NCBI GenBank assembly: GCA_032115775.1
Contig: JAUMBL010000058.1
Span: 1 to 64,000, forward strand
From: M3007 sp032115775
GTDB lineage: Bacteria; Bacteroidota; Bacteroidia; Chitinophagales; Saprospiraceae
Direction: 5' to 3'
Length of the DNA: 64,000 nt
Part shown: piece by piece, positions 34,998 to 45,105 of the stretch
How the letters are laid out: each line of letters opens with the position of its first letter
How positions within the stretch are numbered: the first letter of the stretch is position 1
The notes under the pieces: generated by a model
The model's input: the letters and a program-made list of their open reading frames with translations, nothing else
The model's database searches: none
Told to the model about the DNA's origin: nothing
Program-made: the position numbers and the translations under genes

Positions 34998-35357
34998 ATG
35001 AACGCCGTCCAAGAATTTAACGATTACCGCGCCCGCATGAACGAGCGCATCCTCGCCCACGATAACAAGGTCATCAAACGCTTTTGGAGCCTCGACCACC
35101 AAACCTACCAGGAGGGCGCCCTCGACGCACGCACCAAAGAAATGCTGGGGCTTGTCGCGTCTATGGTGCTGCGCTGCGACGACTGCATCAAGTACCACCT
35201 CGAAAAATGCCACGAAATGGGCGTGAATACCGACCAACTCTTCGAAATTCTCGCCGTGGCCAATATGGTCGGCGGGTCTATCTGTATCCCGCACACCCGC
35301 CGGGCAGTGGAATATTGGGATGTGTTGCAAGGCGCGGAGAGCGCTGAACAGGTGTAA
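34998..35357 (+). CDS. Carboxymuconolactone decarboxylase/AhpD-like protein
   Basis: The 119-residue all-helical protein carries the CxxCxxxH redox motif of the AhpD branch, CDDCIKYH at about 58-65, followed by TDQLFEILAVANMVGGS. In AhpD these cysteines reduce peroxiredoxin partners; many small family members have no proven substrate. The size fits the single-domain subfamily. The adjacent kinase gene gives no clear functional hint. It has a short 65-nt gap on each side. Confidence 0.85.
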   Translation: MNAVQEFNDYRARMNERILAHDNKVIKRFWSLDHQTYQEGALDARTKEMLGLVASMVLRCDDCIKYHLEKCHEMGVNTDQLFEILAVANMVGGSICIPHTRRAVEYWDVLQGAESAEQV

Positions 35358-35422
35358 GAGCCTGTTAAAGGCTGTTACAGACTATTTTTATTTTCGTTTT
35401 TTCACAATAAAATGTTAATTTT

Positions 35423-36082
35423 ATGAAAAATCACGTTTTAAATGCCATGCTACTGTTAGGCGTAGCCGTTTTTCTCGCCAACTGCGCTTCGCTGACCGGT
35501 TTTCAGGACGGCCGGACGCTCGGACAAAACAACGTCGAACTCGTCGGCTCGGTGAATTTCTCGCAATCGCCGGATTTTAACGATCTGGAAGAGCAGGACA
35601 CCTTCGGAACAGACATTCCCAATCTGTTCTTCCCGAACCTCGAGTTCGGCGCCCGCTACGGCGTTTCCGAAAAATTCGATCTCTCCCTCCGCATGAACAC
35701 CAACCTGAACGTCGGCCTGGGCGCCAAGGTACAGGTACTCGGCGACCAAGAGTCCAAAACAGCCCTGTCGCTCGGCGCGGAAGTCGGCACGTTCGGACTC
35801 ATCTCCGGCCTCTGGAACGTCCAGATCCCGGTGTATTTCTCCGTGCATCCGAAAGACAATTTCAGCTGGTATCTCTCGCCGAGGTACATCTACCAATTCG
35901 CCTCCTACACCGGCGCCGAAAACGGCCTGCGCTATCTCGGCGGCAACACCGGCTTCTTTTTCGGCCGGCGCCACAAGTTCGGGGTGGACGTCGGGTACTA
36001 CAACGTAGGCACCACCAACAACAACCTGGGACTGCTGCAAGTGGGCCTCGGCGGCCGCTTCGCTTTAGGCGGCGGCAAATAA
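35423..36082 (+). CDS. Outer-membrane lipoprotein with beta-barrel-like domain
   Basis: The 219-residue product has a lipoprotein signal (LLLGVAVFLANC, Cys at about 21). The mature part alternates aromatic and polar residues as in small membrane beta-structures (FPNLEFGARYGVSEKFDLSLRMNTNLNVGLG, GNTGFFFGRRHKFGVDVGYYNVG). No named family is recognised. It ends in a perfect hairpin shared with the convergent AraC gene. Lipidation together with a barrel-like pattern is somewhat unusual and would place it on the inner leaflet of the outer membrane or at the surface. Confidence 0.7.
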   Translation: MKNHVLNAMLLLGVAVFLANCASLTGFQDGRTLGQNNVELVGSVNFSQSPDFNDLEEQDTFGTDIPNLFFPNLEFGARYGVSEKFDLSLRMNTNLNVGLGAKVQVLGDQESKTALSLGAEVGTFGLISGLWNVQIPVYFSVHPKDNFSWYLSPRYIYQFASYTGAENGLRYLGGNTGFFFGRRHKFGVDVGYYNVGTTNNNLGLLQVGLGGRFALGGGK

Positions 36083-36087
36083 TTGTA

Positions 36088-36126
36088 GTAATGTTCAGGC
36101 TCCGCGATGCGGAGCCTGAACATTAC
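36088..36126. terminator. Perfect 18-bp hairpin between convergent genes
   Basis: GTAATGTTCAGGCTCCGC (36088-36105) pairs perfectly with GCGGAGCCTGAACATTAC (36109-36126) around the loop GAT. It includes the stop codon of the minus-strand AraC gene. There is no T-run, so it may block transcript 3' ends rather than act as a classic terminator. Confidence 0.65.
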
Positions 36127-37097
36127 AAATGCACTAACCGCGTCGCGTAATTCGCCGGCTGGATATGCGCTCGGGCTTGACTCGGCAAAAATTGCCAGGG
36201 CGTCACCTGTTTGGTCCAATCGAACTGATCTTTTTCAAAATACCGTTTCCGGTATTCCACCGGCGTGCACAGCCGGTATTTTTTAAACAACCGGTTGAAA
36301 TTTGCCAGGTTGTTGAATCCGGATTGAAAACATATCTGGCTCACCGTTTCATCGGTATTGAGCAGCAGCCGACAGGCATGCCCGATGCGCACATCCAGCA
36401 AAAATTGCGTAAAACTTCGGAATGCGACTTTCTGAAAGTAGTGGCTGAACGCGGACTCGCTCATGTTTACTTTGGCCGCCACGTCGCCCAGACGAAGGCC
36501 CGGATCCGCAAAATTTTTCAACATATAACTGTAGGCAATCTGAATCCGATTGTTCTCGTATTGCTGCTTTCGGGGGGAAAAACCCTCGCTGGCCAGGAAA
36601 TTCGTTTCCGTGGACAACGACAGCAGGTCCAGCAACTGTAAAAACTCAATCACGTTGGCGAAGCCTTTGTCCTCCGTCAAACGCACCATCAGCTGCATGG
36701 CCTCCTGCAGGGTCTTCCCTTTAAACTGAATCCCGCGACCCGCATCCTTCAGCAACTTGCGGATATTCGAAAAGCGCTCCTTTTGAAACAACTGGCCGCT
36801 GCTGAACAAATCCATCGCAAATTGAATCGTAATGACCCGGTAAGGCTGCCCGCTGCGCTGCAGATGCTCGTCGCCGTCCCACTTGTGATATAAGTACGGC
36901 CCAAGCAAGACCAGATCAAAATCGTGGTACCGCTCAATGGAATCGCCCACAATCCGGCTGCCCGAGATCCCGGCCACCAGGTTGATCTCGTACTCCGGAT
37001 GGTTGTGCACCGGATAATCAAACCCGTTGCAAACCGAGTCAATCACCACGAAAACATCCGGCGACTTCAGCGGCGTGATCTCTTTGTACACTTGCAT
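36123..37097 (-). CDS. AraC-family transcriptional regulator of the PUL
   Basis: This 324-residue regulator has an N-terminal cupin-type sensing domain (VHNHPEYEINLVAG near 30-43) and a C-terminal double helix-turn-helix (about 190-290) with the family signature SQICFQSGFNNLANFNRLFKKY..TPVEYRKR. The cupin fold in AraC proteins binds a small effector, often a sugar. It is divergent from the susC gene with a 230-bp AT-rich gap, and probably controls the PUL in response to a breakdown product. A 30-residue tail after the DNA-binding domain is longer than usual. Confidence 0.9.
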   Translation of the reverse strand: MQVYKEITPLKSPDVFVVIDSVCNGFDYPVHNHPEYEINLVAGISGSRIVGDSIERYHDFDLVLLGPYLYHKWDGDEHLQRSGQPYRVITIQFAMDLFSSGQLFQKERFSNIRKLLKDAGRGIQFKGKTLQEAMQLMVRLTEDKGFANVIEFLQLLDLLSLSTETNFLASEGFSPRKQQYENNRIQIAYSYMLKNFADPGLRLGDVAAKVNMSESAFSHYFQKVAFRSFTQFLLDVRIGHACRLLLNTDETVSQICFQSGFNNLANFNRLFKKYRLCTPVEYRKRYFEKDQFDWTKQVTPWQFLPSQARAHIQPANYATRLVHL

Positions 37098-37327
37098 ATT
37101 CCGAACTTTATTTTTTAATTCCGTTTAAAAACATTTTGCAAAATTAAATTTTTGTAAAAATTAGACCAAAAATTCGTTTTCACAAAAGTACTATTTTTTT
37201 GCATAATAGTATTAGGTAGCCAATTCATCAAATGGCCACTTTTGCCCATCGCAATCAATTCGTGTGTTCGGAGGTCAAGATTCCGGCAAAAATCCTGTAC
37301 GCGAAATCAAGCGCTCAATTCAGATTT
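37098..37327. promoter_or_regulatory. Divergent control region between araC-type gene and susC
   Basis: This 230-bp gap is much more AT-rich than the flanks. On minus, TACTTTTG (37190-37183) matches a -7 box for the regulator gene. On plus there are several T-runs ending in G (for example TATTTTTTTG near 37192-37201) but no exact TAnnTTTG. The regulator is expected to bind here; no repeat pair stands out as its operator. Confidence 0.4.
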
Positions 37328-40300
37328 ATGATACAGAATATGATCCAACGTGTATTTTACAAGCCCCGTTTTCGCAAACCGGCGCGCGTTGCATTCGGCG
37401 TCTGGCTGTTGGCGCTGGGATGGTGGAGTACGGCGGCGGGCCAGCGTTTTCCCGTTTCCGGACAGGTTGTTTCGGCAGAAGATCAACAGCCGATGGTCGG
37501 CGTGCGCATACAGGAAAAAGGCACGACCAACGGCGTGGTGACGGACACGGCGGGCAATTTCCGACTGGACGTCTCCTCGCCGACCGCCGTGCTGACGCTC
37601 CGGTACATCGGATTTGCCGATCTGGAGGAGGCCGTACAGGGCCGCAGCACGCTTGCGCTCGCGATGGCGTCCAATTCGAGCGTGCTGCAGGACGTGGTGG
37701 TGACCGGCTACCGCCGCGAACTGCGCGGCGACGTGTCGGCGGCGATCAGCTCGATCAAGTCGAAGGACATTGAAAACCTGGTGGTCGTCGGCCTGGATCA
37801 GGCGCTGCAGGGCCAGGCGCCGGGCGTGATGGTGACGCAGGTGACGGGTTCGCCCGGCGACGACATTGCGGTGCGCATTCGCGGCGCGGGCACGCTGGGC
37901 AACAACAATCCGCTGTTTATCATAGACGGCATGCCCGTGTCGGGCAATATCAATATGTTCGCCCCGAGCGATATCGAGTCTATCGAAGTATTAAAAGACG
38001 GCGCGGCAGCCGCGATTTACGGCGCCCGGGCGGCAAACGGCGTGGTGCTGATCACCACCAAACGCGGCAAGGCCGGAAAACCCGCCTTTTCGTTCGAAGC
38101 CTATTCCGGCACGCAATACGCCGCCAGGCTGCCGGAACTGCTCAACGCCCGGGAGTACCTCACGATCCGCAACGAAGCCATCGCCAACGCCAACATCCTG
38201 CGCAATCCGGCCAATCAATTGCCCCTCTACGATCCGGCAATCCTCGATACACTCCCGGATATCAACTGGCTGGATCAGGTGTTCGGCCCGGCGCCTATGC
38301 AGCGCTACACCCTGTCGGCCATGGGCGGCAGCGACAACGGCCGGTATTACCTCTCCGGGGAGTATCAAACCCAGGACGGTATTTTCCAGGGACAATCATT
38401 CGACAAGTACCAACTGCGGTTCAACGGCGACATCGGCAACAAAATATTCAAAATCGGCAATAACCTGTCTTTTTCCCATACCGACCGAAAACTGATCGGC
38501 GCCTCCGGCGACGGTTTCGGCCCCGGCAACGAACTCAGCGGCATCCGCTACGCCCTGATCGCCGCGCCGGTCTTCCCGGGCCGGTACGCCGACGGCAGTT
38601 TCATCAACGTCACTTCGGAACTGGGCGACCCTACCCTATTCGGCGACGGCAATGCCAACCCGCTTGTTTTTATCCAAAATACCGACTGGACGATCCGCCG
38701 CTATCGCGTGTTCGGAAACGTGTTCGCCGAACTCGAACCGCTCAAAGGTTTTAAATTGCGCACCACCCTCGGCGGCGATTTCCAATTCGACCGGGAAAAA
38801 CTGTTCAAAGAACGCCTGTCCGCAGCGATTTACGAACCCACTTCGCTCAACGAAGGCCGCGTATTCAACCAAACGCTCATCTGGAACAACACGGCGGATT
38901 TCCAGCGGACTTTCGGCGGACACCGCATTTCGGCGCTCGCCGGCATGGAGGCCATCCAAAACCACACCGATTATCTCGGCGCTTCTGCCAATAATTTCCG
39001 GCGCACCGACCCGCTCTTCCGCTACATAGACGGCAGCATCCCCGAAGCGCTCGAAAACATCGGCGCCTCCGGTATCGCCACGGAATGGGCACTGCTGTCC
39101 TACTTCGGACAGGTGGGCTATTCCTACCAAAACCGGTACGTACTGAGCGCCGCCGTGCGCCGCGACGGCTCTTCCCGCTTCGGCCCGAACAACCGCTGGG
39201 GCGTATTTCCCTCCTTCTCCGCCGCCTGGAATATTTCCAACGAACGGTTCTTCCGAAATGTCCGCTTTGTTTCCAGCCTGAAAATCCGCGGCAGCTACGG
39301 CCGCCTCGGCAACCAGGAAATCGGCATCTATCCCTTTAGCTCGCTGGTGCGCACCGGCGACCGCGTGTATGCGTTCGGCAACCAGATCGTCACCGGCGCC
39401 TCCATCCTCGAAACCGGCAACAGCAATATCCGCTGGGAAACCAGCACCCAAACGAATGCCGGTGTGGATGCTACTTTCTGGGACGACCGGCTTTCGCTGA
39501 CCGCCGACTGGTTCCGCAAGCAAACGGACGATATCCTGGTGCGCGTACCCACGCCCCAGGCCGGCGGTTCGCAGCGCCCGCCTTTCGTCAACGCCGCCTC
39601 CGTCGAAAACCGGGGCGTAGAACTGGGCTTGATTTTTAAAAACCGCATCCGGGAGTTCAACTATTCCGTCGGCGCTAATTTCTCAACGATCCGGAACAAA
39701 GTGCTGTCCATCGCAGACAGCGAACCGATTCTCGGCGGATTCGGCCTCTCCGACGGGCCGCTCACCAGAACGGAACCGGGATATCCCGTCGGCTCTTTCT
39801 TCCTCTACGAAATGACCGGCATTTTCCAGTCGCAGGAAGAAATAGACGCCGCGCCCTTCCAGACGGTGAATACCCGACCCGGCGACGTGCGGTTTGCCGA
39901 CCTGAACGGCGACGACAAAATTGACGACAAGGATCGCCGGCATGTCGGCAATCCATTCCCGGATTTTACCTTCGGCGTCAACCTGGGTTTTAATTGGAAA
40001 AACTTCGACTTCTCCGCGCTCATCCAGGGCGTCCAGGGTAATGACGTGTATTTTCTCTATGGAAATTTCGCCTACGAAACCCAACTCCGCGGCTTCAACT
40101 CCTATCGCGATATCCTCAACCGCTGGACGCCCACGAAGACCAATACGGATATTCCCAAAGTCAGCGTGGATGATCGCAACGGCAACCGCCGACCCTCCAC
40201 CCGATTCCTCGAAGACGGCTCTTATACCCGACTCCGCAATGTAACGCTCGGATACAACCTCCAAAATGCGCTTAAATGGAAGGGCCTGAGCGCGCTCCGG

Positions 40301-40483
40301 ATTTATGTCACCGCGCAAAATGCCCTCACCTTCACCAAATATCCCGGACTGGATCCCGAAATTCAGGCCAACGCCAATGATACCCGGGGCCTCGGCCTTT
40401 CCTCCGACCTCGCGGTGGGCATAGACTGGGGCACGGTGCCCGCCCCAAGAACGATCATCGCAGGCATCAATATCGGATTCTGA
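37328..40483 (+). CDS. SusC-like TonB-dependent oligosaccharide transporter
   Basis: This 1051-residue outer-membrane protein imports glycan fragments with its SusD partner. It has a signal peptide (VAFGVWLLALGWWSTAAGQ), a CarboxypepD_reg-like domain (about 42-120: VSGQVVSAEDQQPMVGVRI), a plug (LQGQAPGVMVTQVTGSPGDD..NPLFIIDGMPV) ending in the SusC signature IYGARAANGVVLITTKRG, and a barrel to the end (TIIAGINIGF). The frame opens at 37232; ATG 37328 (or 37340) leaves only a short lead before the signal peptide. It is the first gene of the PUL, 25 nt before susD, and is divergent from the AraC regulator. Confidence 0.95.
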   Translation: MIQNMIQRVFYKPRFRKPARVAFGVWLLALGWWSTAAGQRFPVSGQVVSAEDQQPMVGVRIQEKGTTNGVVTDTAGNFRLDVSSPTAVLTLRYIGFADLEEAVQGRSTLALAMASNSSVLQDVVVTGYRRELRGDVSAAISSIKSKDIENLVVVGLDQALQGQAPGVMVTQVTGSPGDDIAVRIRGAGTLGNNNPLFIIDGMPVSGNINMFAPSDIESIEVLKDGAAAAIYGARAANGVVLITTKRGKAGKPAFSFEAYSGTQYAARLPELLNAREYLTIRNEAIANANILRNPANQLPLYDPAILDTLPDINWLDQVFGPAPMQRYTLSAMGGSDNGRYYLSGEYQTQDGIFQGQSFDKYQLRFNGDIGNKIFKIGNNLSFSHTDRKLIGASGDGFGPGNELSGIRYALIAAPVFPGRYADGSFINVTSELGDPTLFGDGNANPLVFIQNTDWTIRRYRVFGNVFAELEPLKGFKLRTTLGGDFQFDREKLFKERLSAAIYEPTSLNEGRVFNQTLIWNNTADFQRTFGGHRISALAGMEAIQNHTDYLGASANNFRRTDPLFRYIDGSIPEALENIGASGIATEWALLSYFGQVGYSYQNRYVLSAAVRRDGSSRFGPNNRWGVFPSFSAAWNISNERFFRNVRFVSSLKIRGSYGRLGNQEIGIYPFSSLVRTGDRVYAFGNQIVTGASILETGNSNIRWETSTQTNAGVDATFWDDRLSLTADWFRKQTDDILVRVPTPQAGGSQRPPFVNAASVENRGVELGLIFKNRIREFNYSVGANFSTIRNKVLSIADSEPILGGFGLSDGPLTRTEPGYPVGSFFLYEMTGIFQSQEEIDAAPFQTVNTRPGDVRFADLNGDDKIDDKDRRHVGNPFPDFTFGVNLGFNWKNFDFSALIQGVQGNDVYFLYGNFAYETQLRGFNSYRDILNRWTPTKTNTDIPKVSVDDRNGNRRPSTRFLEDGSYTRLRNVTLGYNLQNALKWKGLSALRIYVTAQNALTFTKYPGLDPEIQANANDTRGLGLSSDLAVGIDWGTVPAPRTIIAGINIGF

Positions 40484-40508
40484 CCACCACGCTCAAAAAC
40501 AATACGCT

Positions 40509-41939
40509 ATGAAATCACGCGCTCCGCTTTTCCTGATTTTCGCGCTCCTAACCAGCGCCTGTACGGGCATCCTCGATAAGGAACCGATCGCCACACTGGA
40601 CGCCGGTTCGTTTTTCCAAACGGAAACGGACGCCCAGCAGGCGCTGAACGCAGCCTACCGGCCGCTGCTGTTTTCAAATACCAACAACAACTTCTACTGG
40701 GCGTTCGCCGTCGTCACCGCAGACGAAGCCATCACCGGCGGCGACGGCTCGCGGCCGGGCATCACGGAAATGGACGCCTTCACCTATACGCCCCGCACCG
40801 AAGAGTTCAATGATTTCTGGAAATTGCAGTACGCCGGCATTACGCAGTGCAACCTGGTGCTGGACAACCTCGGCAAAATTGATATGCCCGAAACCCGCCG
40901 GAATCAAATTGCCGGCGAAGCGCGCTTCCTCCGCGCGTATTACTATTTCCTGCTGACGCAGGTGTTCGGAGATGTGCCGCTGCTCACCCGGATCGTGCCG
41001 CCCGACCAACTCAAGGCGCCGCGCACGCCGAAAGCGGCGATTTATGCGCAAATAATATCCGACTGCGACCAGGCGGCCGATTTCCTGCCCGCGCAGTATC
41101 CGGCTGCCGAAGCGGGCCGCGCGACGAAGGGCGCCGCCTGGGCGCTGGCCGCTAAAACGTATCTGTATGCGCAAAACTGGGAAAAATCGCTCGAGTATAT
41201 CGGGAAAATAAAAAACCTGGGTGTGTATAGCCTGATGCCGGATTACCTGGATAATTTCCGGAAAAACACCCAAAACAACGCAGAATCTGTCTGGGAAATC
41301 CAACACACCAACCTGGAACTCGGCGTGGGAAATTTTCTCAACCAGTGGTGGGCTTCTAAAAAATTTGAAGGCTACGGCTTCGCAGAAGTTACCCCCGAGT
41401 ACGTCGCCGTTTTTGAACCGAATGATCCCCGCCGCCGCTTCACCGTGGCGATGAACAATGAGGAATATTTCGGCGTGATTTATAAAAACTCCTTCTCCTC
41501 CACCACCTTCGGCGTGCGCAAATACCTGCAGCCGAAAGCGGAAGTCACGCAAAAAGCCGACGGCGACATCAATTACACCGCCATCCGCTACGCCGAAGTG
41601 CTGCTGTGGGAGGCGGAAGTGCTGAACGAACTCGGACGCGCAGCGGAAGCGCAGGCGCCACTGGAACAGGTGCGCGCCCGCGCCCGCGCACAAGCCGCCA
41701 ATCCGGCCGCTACCCTGCCGCCGGTTACCACCACCAATCAGGCGGAACTGCGCGCCGCAATCCGCCGCGAACGCCAGACCGAACTCGGCTTCGAAATGCA
41801 CCGCTTCTTCGACCTCGTCCGCTGGGGCGTCGCCGCGCAAACGCTGCCAGGCTTTCAGGCCGGCAAACACGAAGTATTCCCGATTCCACAATCAGAAATA
41901 GACCTCAACCCCGCATTGGTACAAAATCCGAACTACTAA
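40509..41939 (+). CDS. SusD/RagB-family glycan-binding lipoprotein
   Basis: This 476-residue lipoprotein (lipobox LLTSAC, Cys near 18) is the lid that captures oligosaccharides over the SusC barrel. Family blocks are GILDKEPIATL, FWKLQYAGITQCNLVLDNL, GEARFLRAYYYFLLTQVFGDVPLLT, AAWALAAKTYLYAQNWEKSLEY and the C-terminal IRRERQTELGFEMHRFFDLVRWG..QAGKHEVFPIPQSEIDLNP. The TPR-like helical core is complete. It sits between susC and the secreted protein gene (9 nt downstream), so all are on one transcript. Confidence 0.95.
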   Translation: MKSRAPLFLIFALLTSACTGILDKEPIATLDAGSFFQTETDAQQALNAAYRPLLFSNTNNNFYWAFAVVTADEAITGGDGSRPGITEMDAFTYTPRTEEFNDFWKLQYAGITQCNLVLDNLGKIDMPETRRNQIAGEARFLRAYYYFLLTQVFGDVPLLTRIVPPDQLKAPRTPKAAIYAQIISDCDQAADFLPAQYPAAEAGRATKGAAWALAAKTYLYAQNWEKSLEYIGKIKNLGVYSLMPDYLDNFRKNTQNNAESVWEIQHTNLELGVGNFLNQWWASKKFEGYGFAEVTPEYVAVFEPNDPRRRFTVAMNNEEYFGVIYKNSFSSTTFGVRKYLQPKAEVTQKADGDINYTAIRYAEVLLWEAEVLNELGRAAEAQAPLEQVRARARAQAANPAATLPPVTTTNQAELRAAIRRERQTELGFEMHRFFDLVRWGVAAQTLPGFQAGKHEVFPIPQSEIDLNPALVQNPNY

Positions 41940-41948
41940 CCCGCTACT

Positions 41949-44900
41949 ATGACCGCTTTATTGTCGCACCGGATTCTTCCAATTATTCCCGCGCTGCTTT
42001 TTGCAGTCGCCATTGCCCGAGCGCAGCCCGGGCAAATCACGGTTCCGCGCATCGAACAGATGCCCAACCAACCGAATCCGTATAATGTGCGAAACTGGAA
42101 GGAGGTCGCCCAACAATACGATTCCCTGGTATTCGATCTGCAAAGAACCGGTCAGTACCTGCCGCTGTGCTTTTTAAGTCCGGCCGGCCTGAACTATCCG
42201 CAAAATCCGGCTTTCCGCCTGCATACGTACGTGGGTACCAACGCCCCCTTCGGCAATGAGGCGATTAATGTGCTGCCCGCACTCGTCGGCGCCTCGCTCG
42301 TCGGCGCGGACAAAAAAAATCAGTTCGGGCAGAATTGGGTGCTGATGAGCCAGGACTTTTTTAACAAGGCCAACGGCGAGGATATTTACCTGAACAATCC
42401 CGGCGCAAGCAGCGGCAACGACTGGTGGTACGACCTGATGCCGAATGTGTATTTTTACCAACTATACCACCTGTATCCGGATGCGGGCGGAGCGGCCGAA
42501 CAGCAATTTGTGCGCGTGGCCGACCGCTTTCTGGAGGCCGTCCGCGCGATGGGCGGCAACGAAGCGCCCTGGACGCCGGCCTATATGAATTACCGCGCCT
42601 GGAAATTCAAAACCATGCAGCCCAACCCCAACGGCGTGCCGGAACCGGAAGCGGCCGGCGCTTATGCCTGGGTGCTCTACCACGCCTGGAAAAAAACCGG
42701 AAATCCGGCGTACCTCCGGGGCGCGGAATGGTCGCTGGAATTCCTGAATACCTGGAATAGCAACCCTTCCTACGAACTGCAATTGCCCTACGGCATCTAC
42801 GCCGCCGCAAAAATGAACGCCGAAATCGGTACCCGTTACGATATCGAAAAAATGGTGAACTGGTCTTTCAACCGCGGCCCGCTCCGGGGCTGGGGGGCGA
42901 TTGTCGGAACCTGGGGCGGCTTCGACGTATCCGGACTAATTGGCGAAGCCAATGATGCCGGCAATGATTACGCCTTCCAGTTAAACGGCGTGCAACAGGC
43001 CGCCGCGCTGGTTCCCATGGCGCGATACGACAAGCGCTTCGCGCGCGCCGTCGGCAAGTGGGCCCTCAACCTGGCCAATGCCACTCGCCTCTTCTTCCCG
43101 GGCTTCCTCCCGGCCGGTATGCAGGACGGCGCCGCCTGGGCCTCCGCCAACGACCCCCAAAAAGTGATGGGCCATGAAGCCCTGCGCCAAAACTGGCAGA
43201 ATATCACGCCCTACGCTACCGGCGACGCCGTGCAGGGGGGCTGGGCTGCCACCAACCTCTCCCTCTACAGTACCTCCTCCATCGGCTATCTTGGCTGCCT
43301 GCTGGAAAAAACCACTGTGGATAAAATACTGCAACTCGATCTGTTGAAAACGGACTTTTTCGGCGATACCGCCTACCCTACCTATCTGTTATATAACCCG
43401 TATAACACGCCCAAAACCGTGCAGGTTGACCTGGGCGCCGCCCCCACGGATGTGTACGAAACGCTGCGGGAACAATTTCTCCACCTCAATGCCTCCGGAA
43501 CGGTCGGTATCACCATCCCGGCCAATCAGGCCGTCATCCTGGTGTATGCCCCCACCGGCGGAACGGTCGGCTACGACAAAAACCGCATGCGGATCAACGG
43601 GGTGGTTGTGGACTACGACCAGCACGCGCAGCCTTACACCCGCACGCCCCGGATCAAAGGATTGGCCGCGCTCCGGCAGACGATGGAAATTGGCGATACC
43701 ACAGCCGTTTTTGCCACGGCAGAAGATCCGGATTCCGGGCAATTGACTTTCTCCTGGAGCGCCACCGCAGGCGTCTGCTCCGGCAGCGACGCGCAAATTC
43801 AATTCACTGCCCCCGCCGCGCCTGCCGCGCCGGAAATCCGGCTCATCGTCTCCGATCCGGAGGGCAACGCCGACACCGCCTACCTGCTCCTGTCGGTCGT
43901 GCCGGAAATCAATGACGCTCCGCTGATCACGGCGATCCAAAAAAGCGCGCCGTTTGTCGCGACCAACGGCAGCCTTCAGCTCGACTGCCTGGCGAGCGAC
44001 GCCAACGGCGATCCGCTGAGCTTCGCCTGGTCGGCCAACGGCGGCGCGCTCTCCGGCAGCGGCAGCAACGTCTCCTGGACTGCGCCGGCCGCAGAAGGCA
44101 TTTTCCAGATCAATGTAACTGTTTCCGACGACGAGGGACTGTCCGCCCAAGCCTCCACTACCCTACTGGTGAAAAATTTCAGCGCCATGCCGGGCAACCT
44201 CATCGCGCATTACCCCTTCTCCGGCAATGCGAACGATGAGAGTGGCAATCAGCTCCACGGTCAGGCCAACGGCGCCAACCTGACACCCGGACTGGCCGGC
44301 GCGCCGCAAACCGCCTATTATTTCAACGGCGGCACACAGCATATCCTCGTGCCCAACCATCCGCTGCTGAATTTCCAAAACGCCGTCTCGATCAGCTGCC
44401 TGTTCAGTCCGGCCGCCCTCCCCGCCAAAGAAACCTTCCTGCTCTCCCACGGCAGCTGGCAAAATCGCTGGAAAATTTCCATCACCCCGGAAAAATACCT
44501 CCGCTGGACCGTCAATTCCCTCTCCGGCATCAGCGACCTCGATGCGCCCCTGCCCCTGCAAACCGGCACGTACTACCACGCCGTCGCCACCTACGACGGC
44601 AGCTTGCTGGCGCTTTACCTCGACGGCGAACTGGTCGGTTATAAAACTTTTTCCGGCAAAATACGCCAAACTACCCTGCCTTTCCTGATGGGGCAAATGC
44701 TGCCGGGGCAACCCGATTACAATTTCAAAGGCGTGCTCGACGACGTCAAAATCTTTGACTACGCCCTGCCTCCGGACGCCGTGGCGATGCTGTACCAGCA
44801 GACCGTCTCCGCCGCCCCGGAACCCGCCGCCGCCGGCCGCCTGTACTGCGCGCCGAATCCCGTTTGGGAAACCCTGCAGATACAATCCGACGACCCGACG

Positions 44901-45074
44901 CCCGCCGACAAAATTACCGTAGTGCACGACCTGTCCGGCCGCGCATGCCGTACCCATCAGGGCGATTGGGCCGACCGCCTGATGCTCGATGTCAGCGGTT
45001 TAAAACCGGGTCTGTATTTCGTGACTATACGGTCCCAAAACCGCCTGGAAACCGGCCGTTTCATCAAGATGTAA
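41949..45074 (+). CDS. Secreted multidomain protein: unassigned helical domain + Ig-like + LamG + T9SS CTD
   Basis: The 1041-residue product has a signal peptide (about 1-25), an unassigned domain (about 28-545), two Ig/PKD-like modules (about 564-745), one LamG-type domain (about 748-955) and a T9SS type A sorting domain (about 960-1041). The unassigned domain begins VPRIEQMPNQPNPYNVRNW and has the helix-pair pattern of (alpha/alpha) toroid enzymes, with conserved blocks GNDWWYDLMPN, AAKMNAEIGTRYDIE, WGAIVGTWGGFDVSGL and PTYLLYNPYNTPKTV, then a beta-rich tail. The same blocks occur in the lipoprotein at 51681-53417. Its place right after susD suggests a surface glycan-active enzyme. I cannot match it to a known glycoside hydrolase or lyase family. 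Confidence 0.75.
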   Translation: MTALLSHRILPIIPALLFAVAIARAQPGQITVPRIEQMPNQPNPYNVRNWKEVAQQYDSLVFDLQRTGQYLPLCFLSPAGLNYPQNPAFRLHTYVGTNAPFGNEAINVLPALVGASLVGADKKNQFGQNWVLMSQDFFNKANGEDIYLNNPGASSGNDWWYDLMPNVYFYQLYHLYPDAGGAAEQQFVRVADRFLEAVRAMGGNEAPWTPAYMNYRAWKFKTMQPNPNGVPEPEAAGAYAWVLYHAWKKTGNPAYLRGAEWSLEFLNTWNSNPSYELQLPYGIYAAAKMNAEIGTRYDIEKMVNWSFNRGPLRGWGAIVGTWGGFDVSGLIGEANDAGNDYAFQLNGVQQAAALVPMARYDKRFARAVGKWALNLANATRLFFPGFLPAGMQDGAAWASANDPQKVMGHEALRQNWQNITPYATGDAVQGGWAATNLSLYSTSSIGYLGCLLEKTTVDKILQLDLLKTDFFGDTAYPTYLLYNPYNTPKTVQVDLGAAPTDVYETLREQFLHLNASGTVGITIPANQAVILVYAPTGGTVGYDKNRMRINGVVVDYDQHAQPYTRTPRIKGLAALRQTMEIGDTTAVFATAEDPDSGQLTFSWSATAGVCSGSDAQIQFTAPAAPAAPEIRLIVSDPEGNADTAYLLLSVVPEINDAPLITAIQKSAPFVATNGSLQLDCLASDANGDPLSFAWSANGGALSGSGSNVSWTAPAAEGIFQINVTVSDDEGLSAQASTTLLVKNFSAMPGNLIAHYPFSGNANDESGNQLHGQANGANLTPGLAGAPQTAYYFNGGTQHILVPNHPLLNFQNAVSISCLFSPAALPAKETFLLSHGSWQNRWKISITPEKYLRWTVNSLSGISDLDAPLPLQTGTYYHAVATYDGSLLALYLDGELVGYKTFSGKIRQTTLPFLMGQMLPGQPDYNFKGVLDDVKIFDYALPPDAVAMLYQQTVSAAPEPAAAGRLYCAPNPVWETLQIQSDDPTPADKITVVHDLSGRACRTHQGDWADRLMLDVSGLKPGLYFVTIRSQNRLETGRFIKM

Positions 45075-45105
45075 ATTGTTTGTTTCACCTTTAAACAAAT
45101 ATTAT

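Noticed and set aside
45076..45105. Upstream start for the LamG gene
   Set aside because: It would use a non-ATG codon directly after the previous stop and place ten residues before an ordinary signal peptide.
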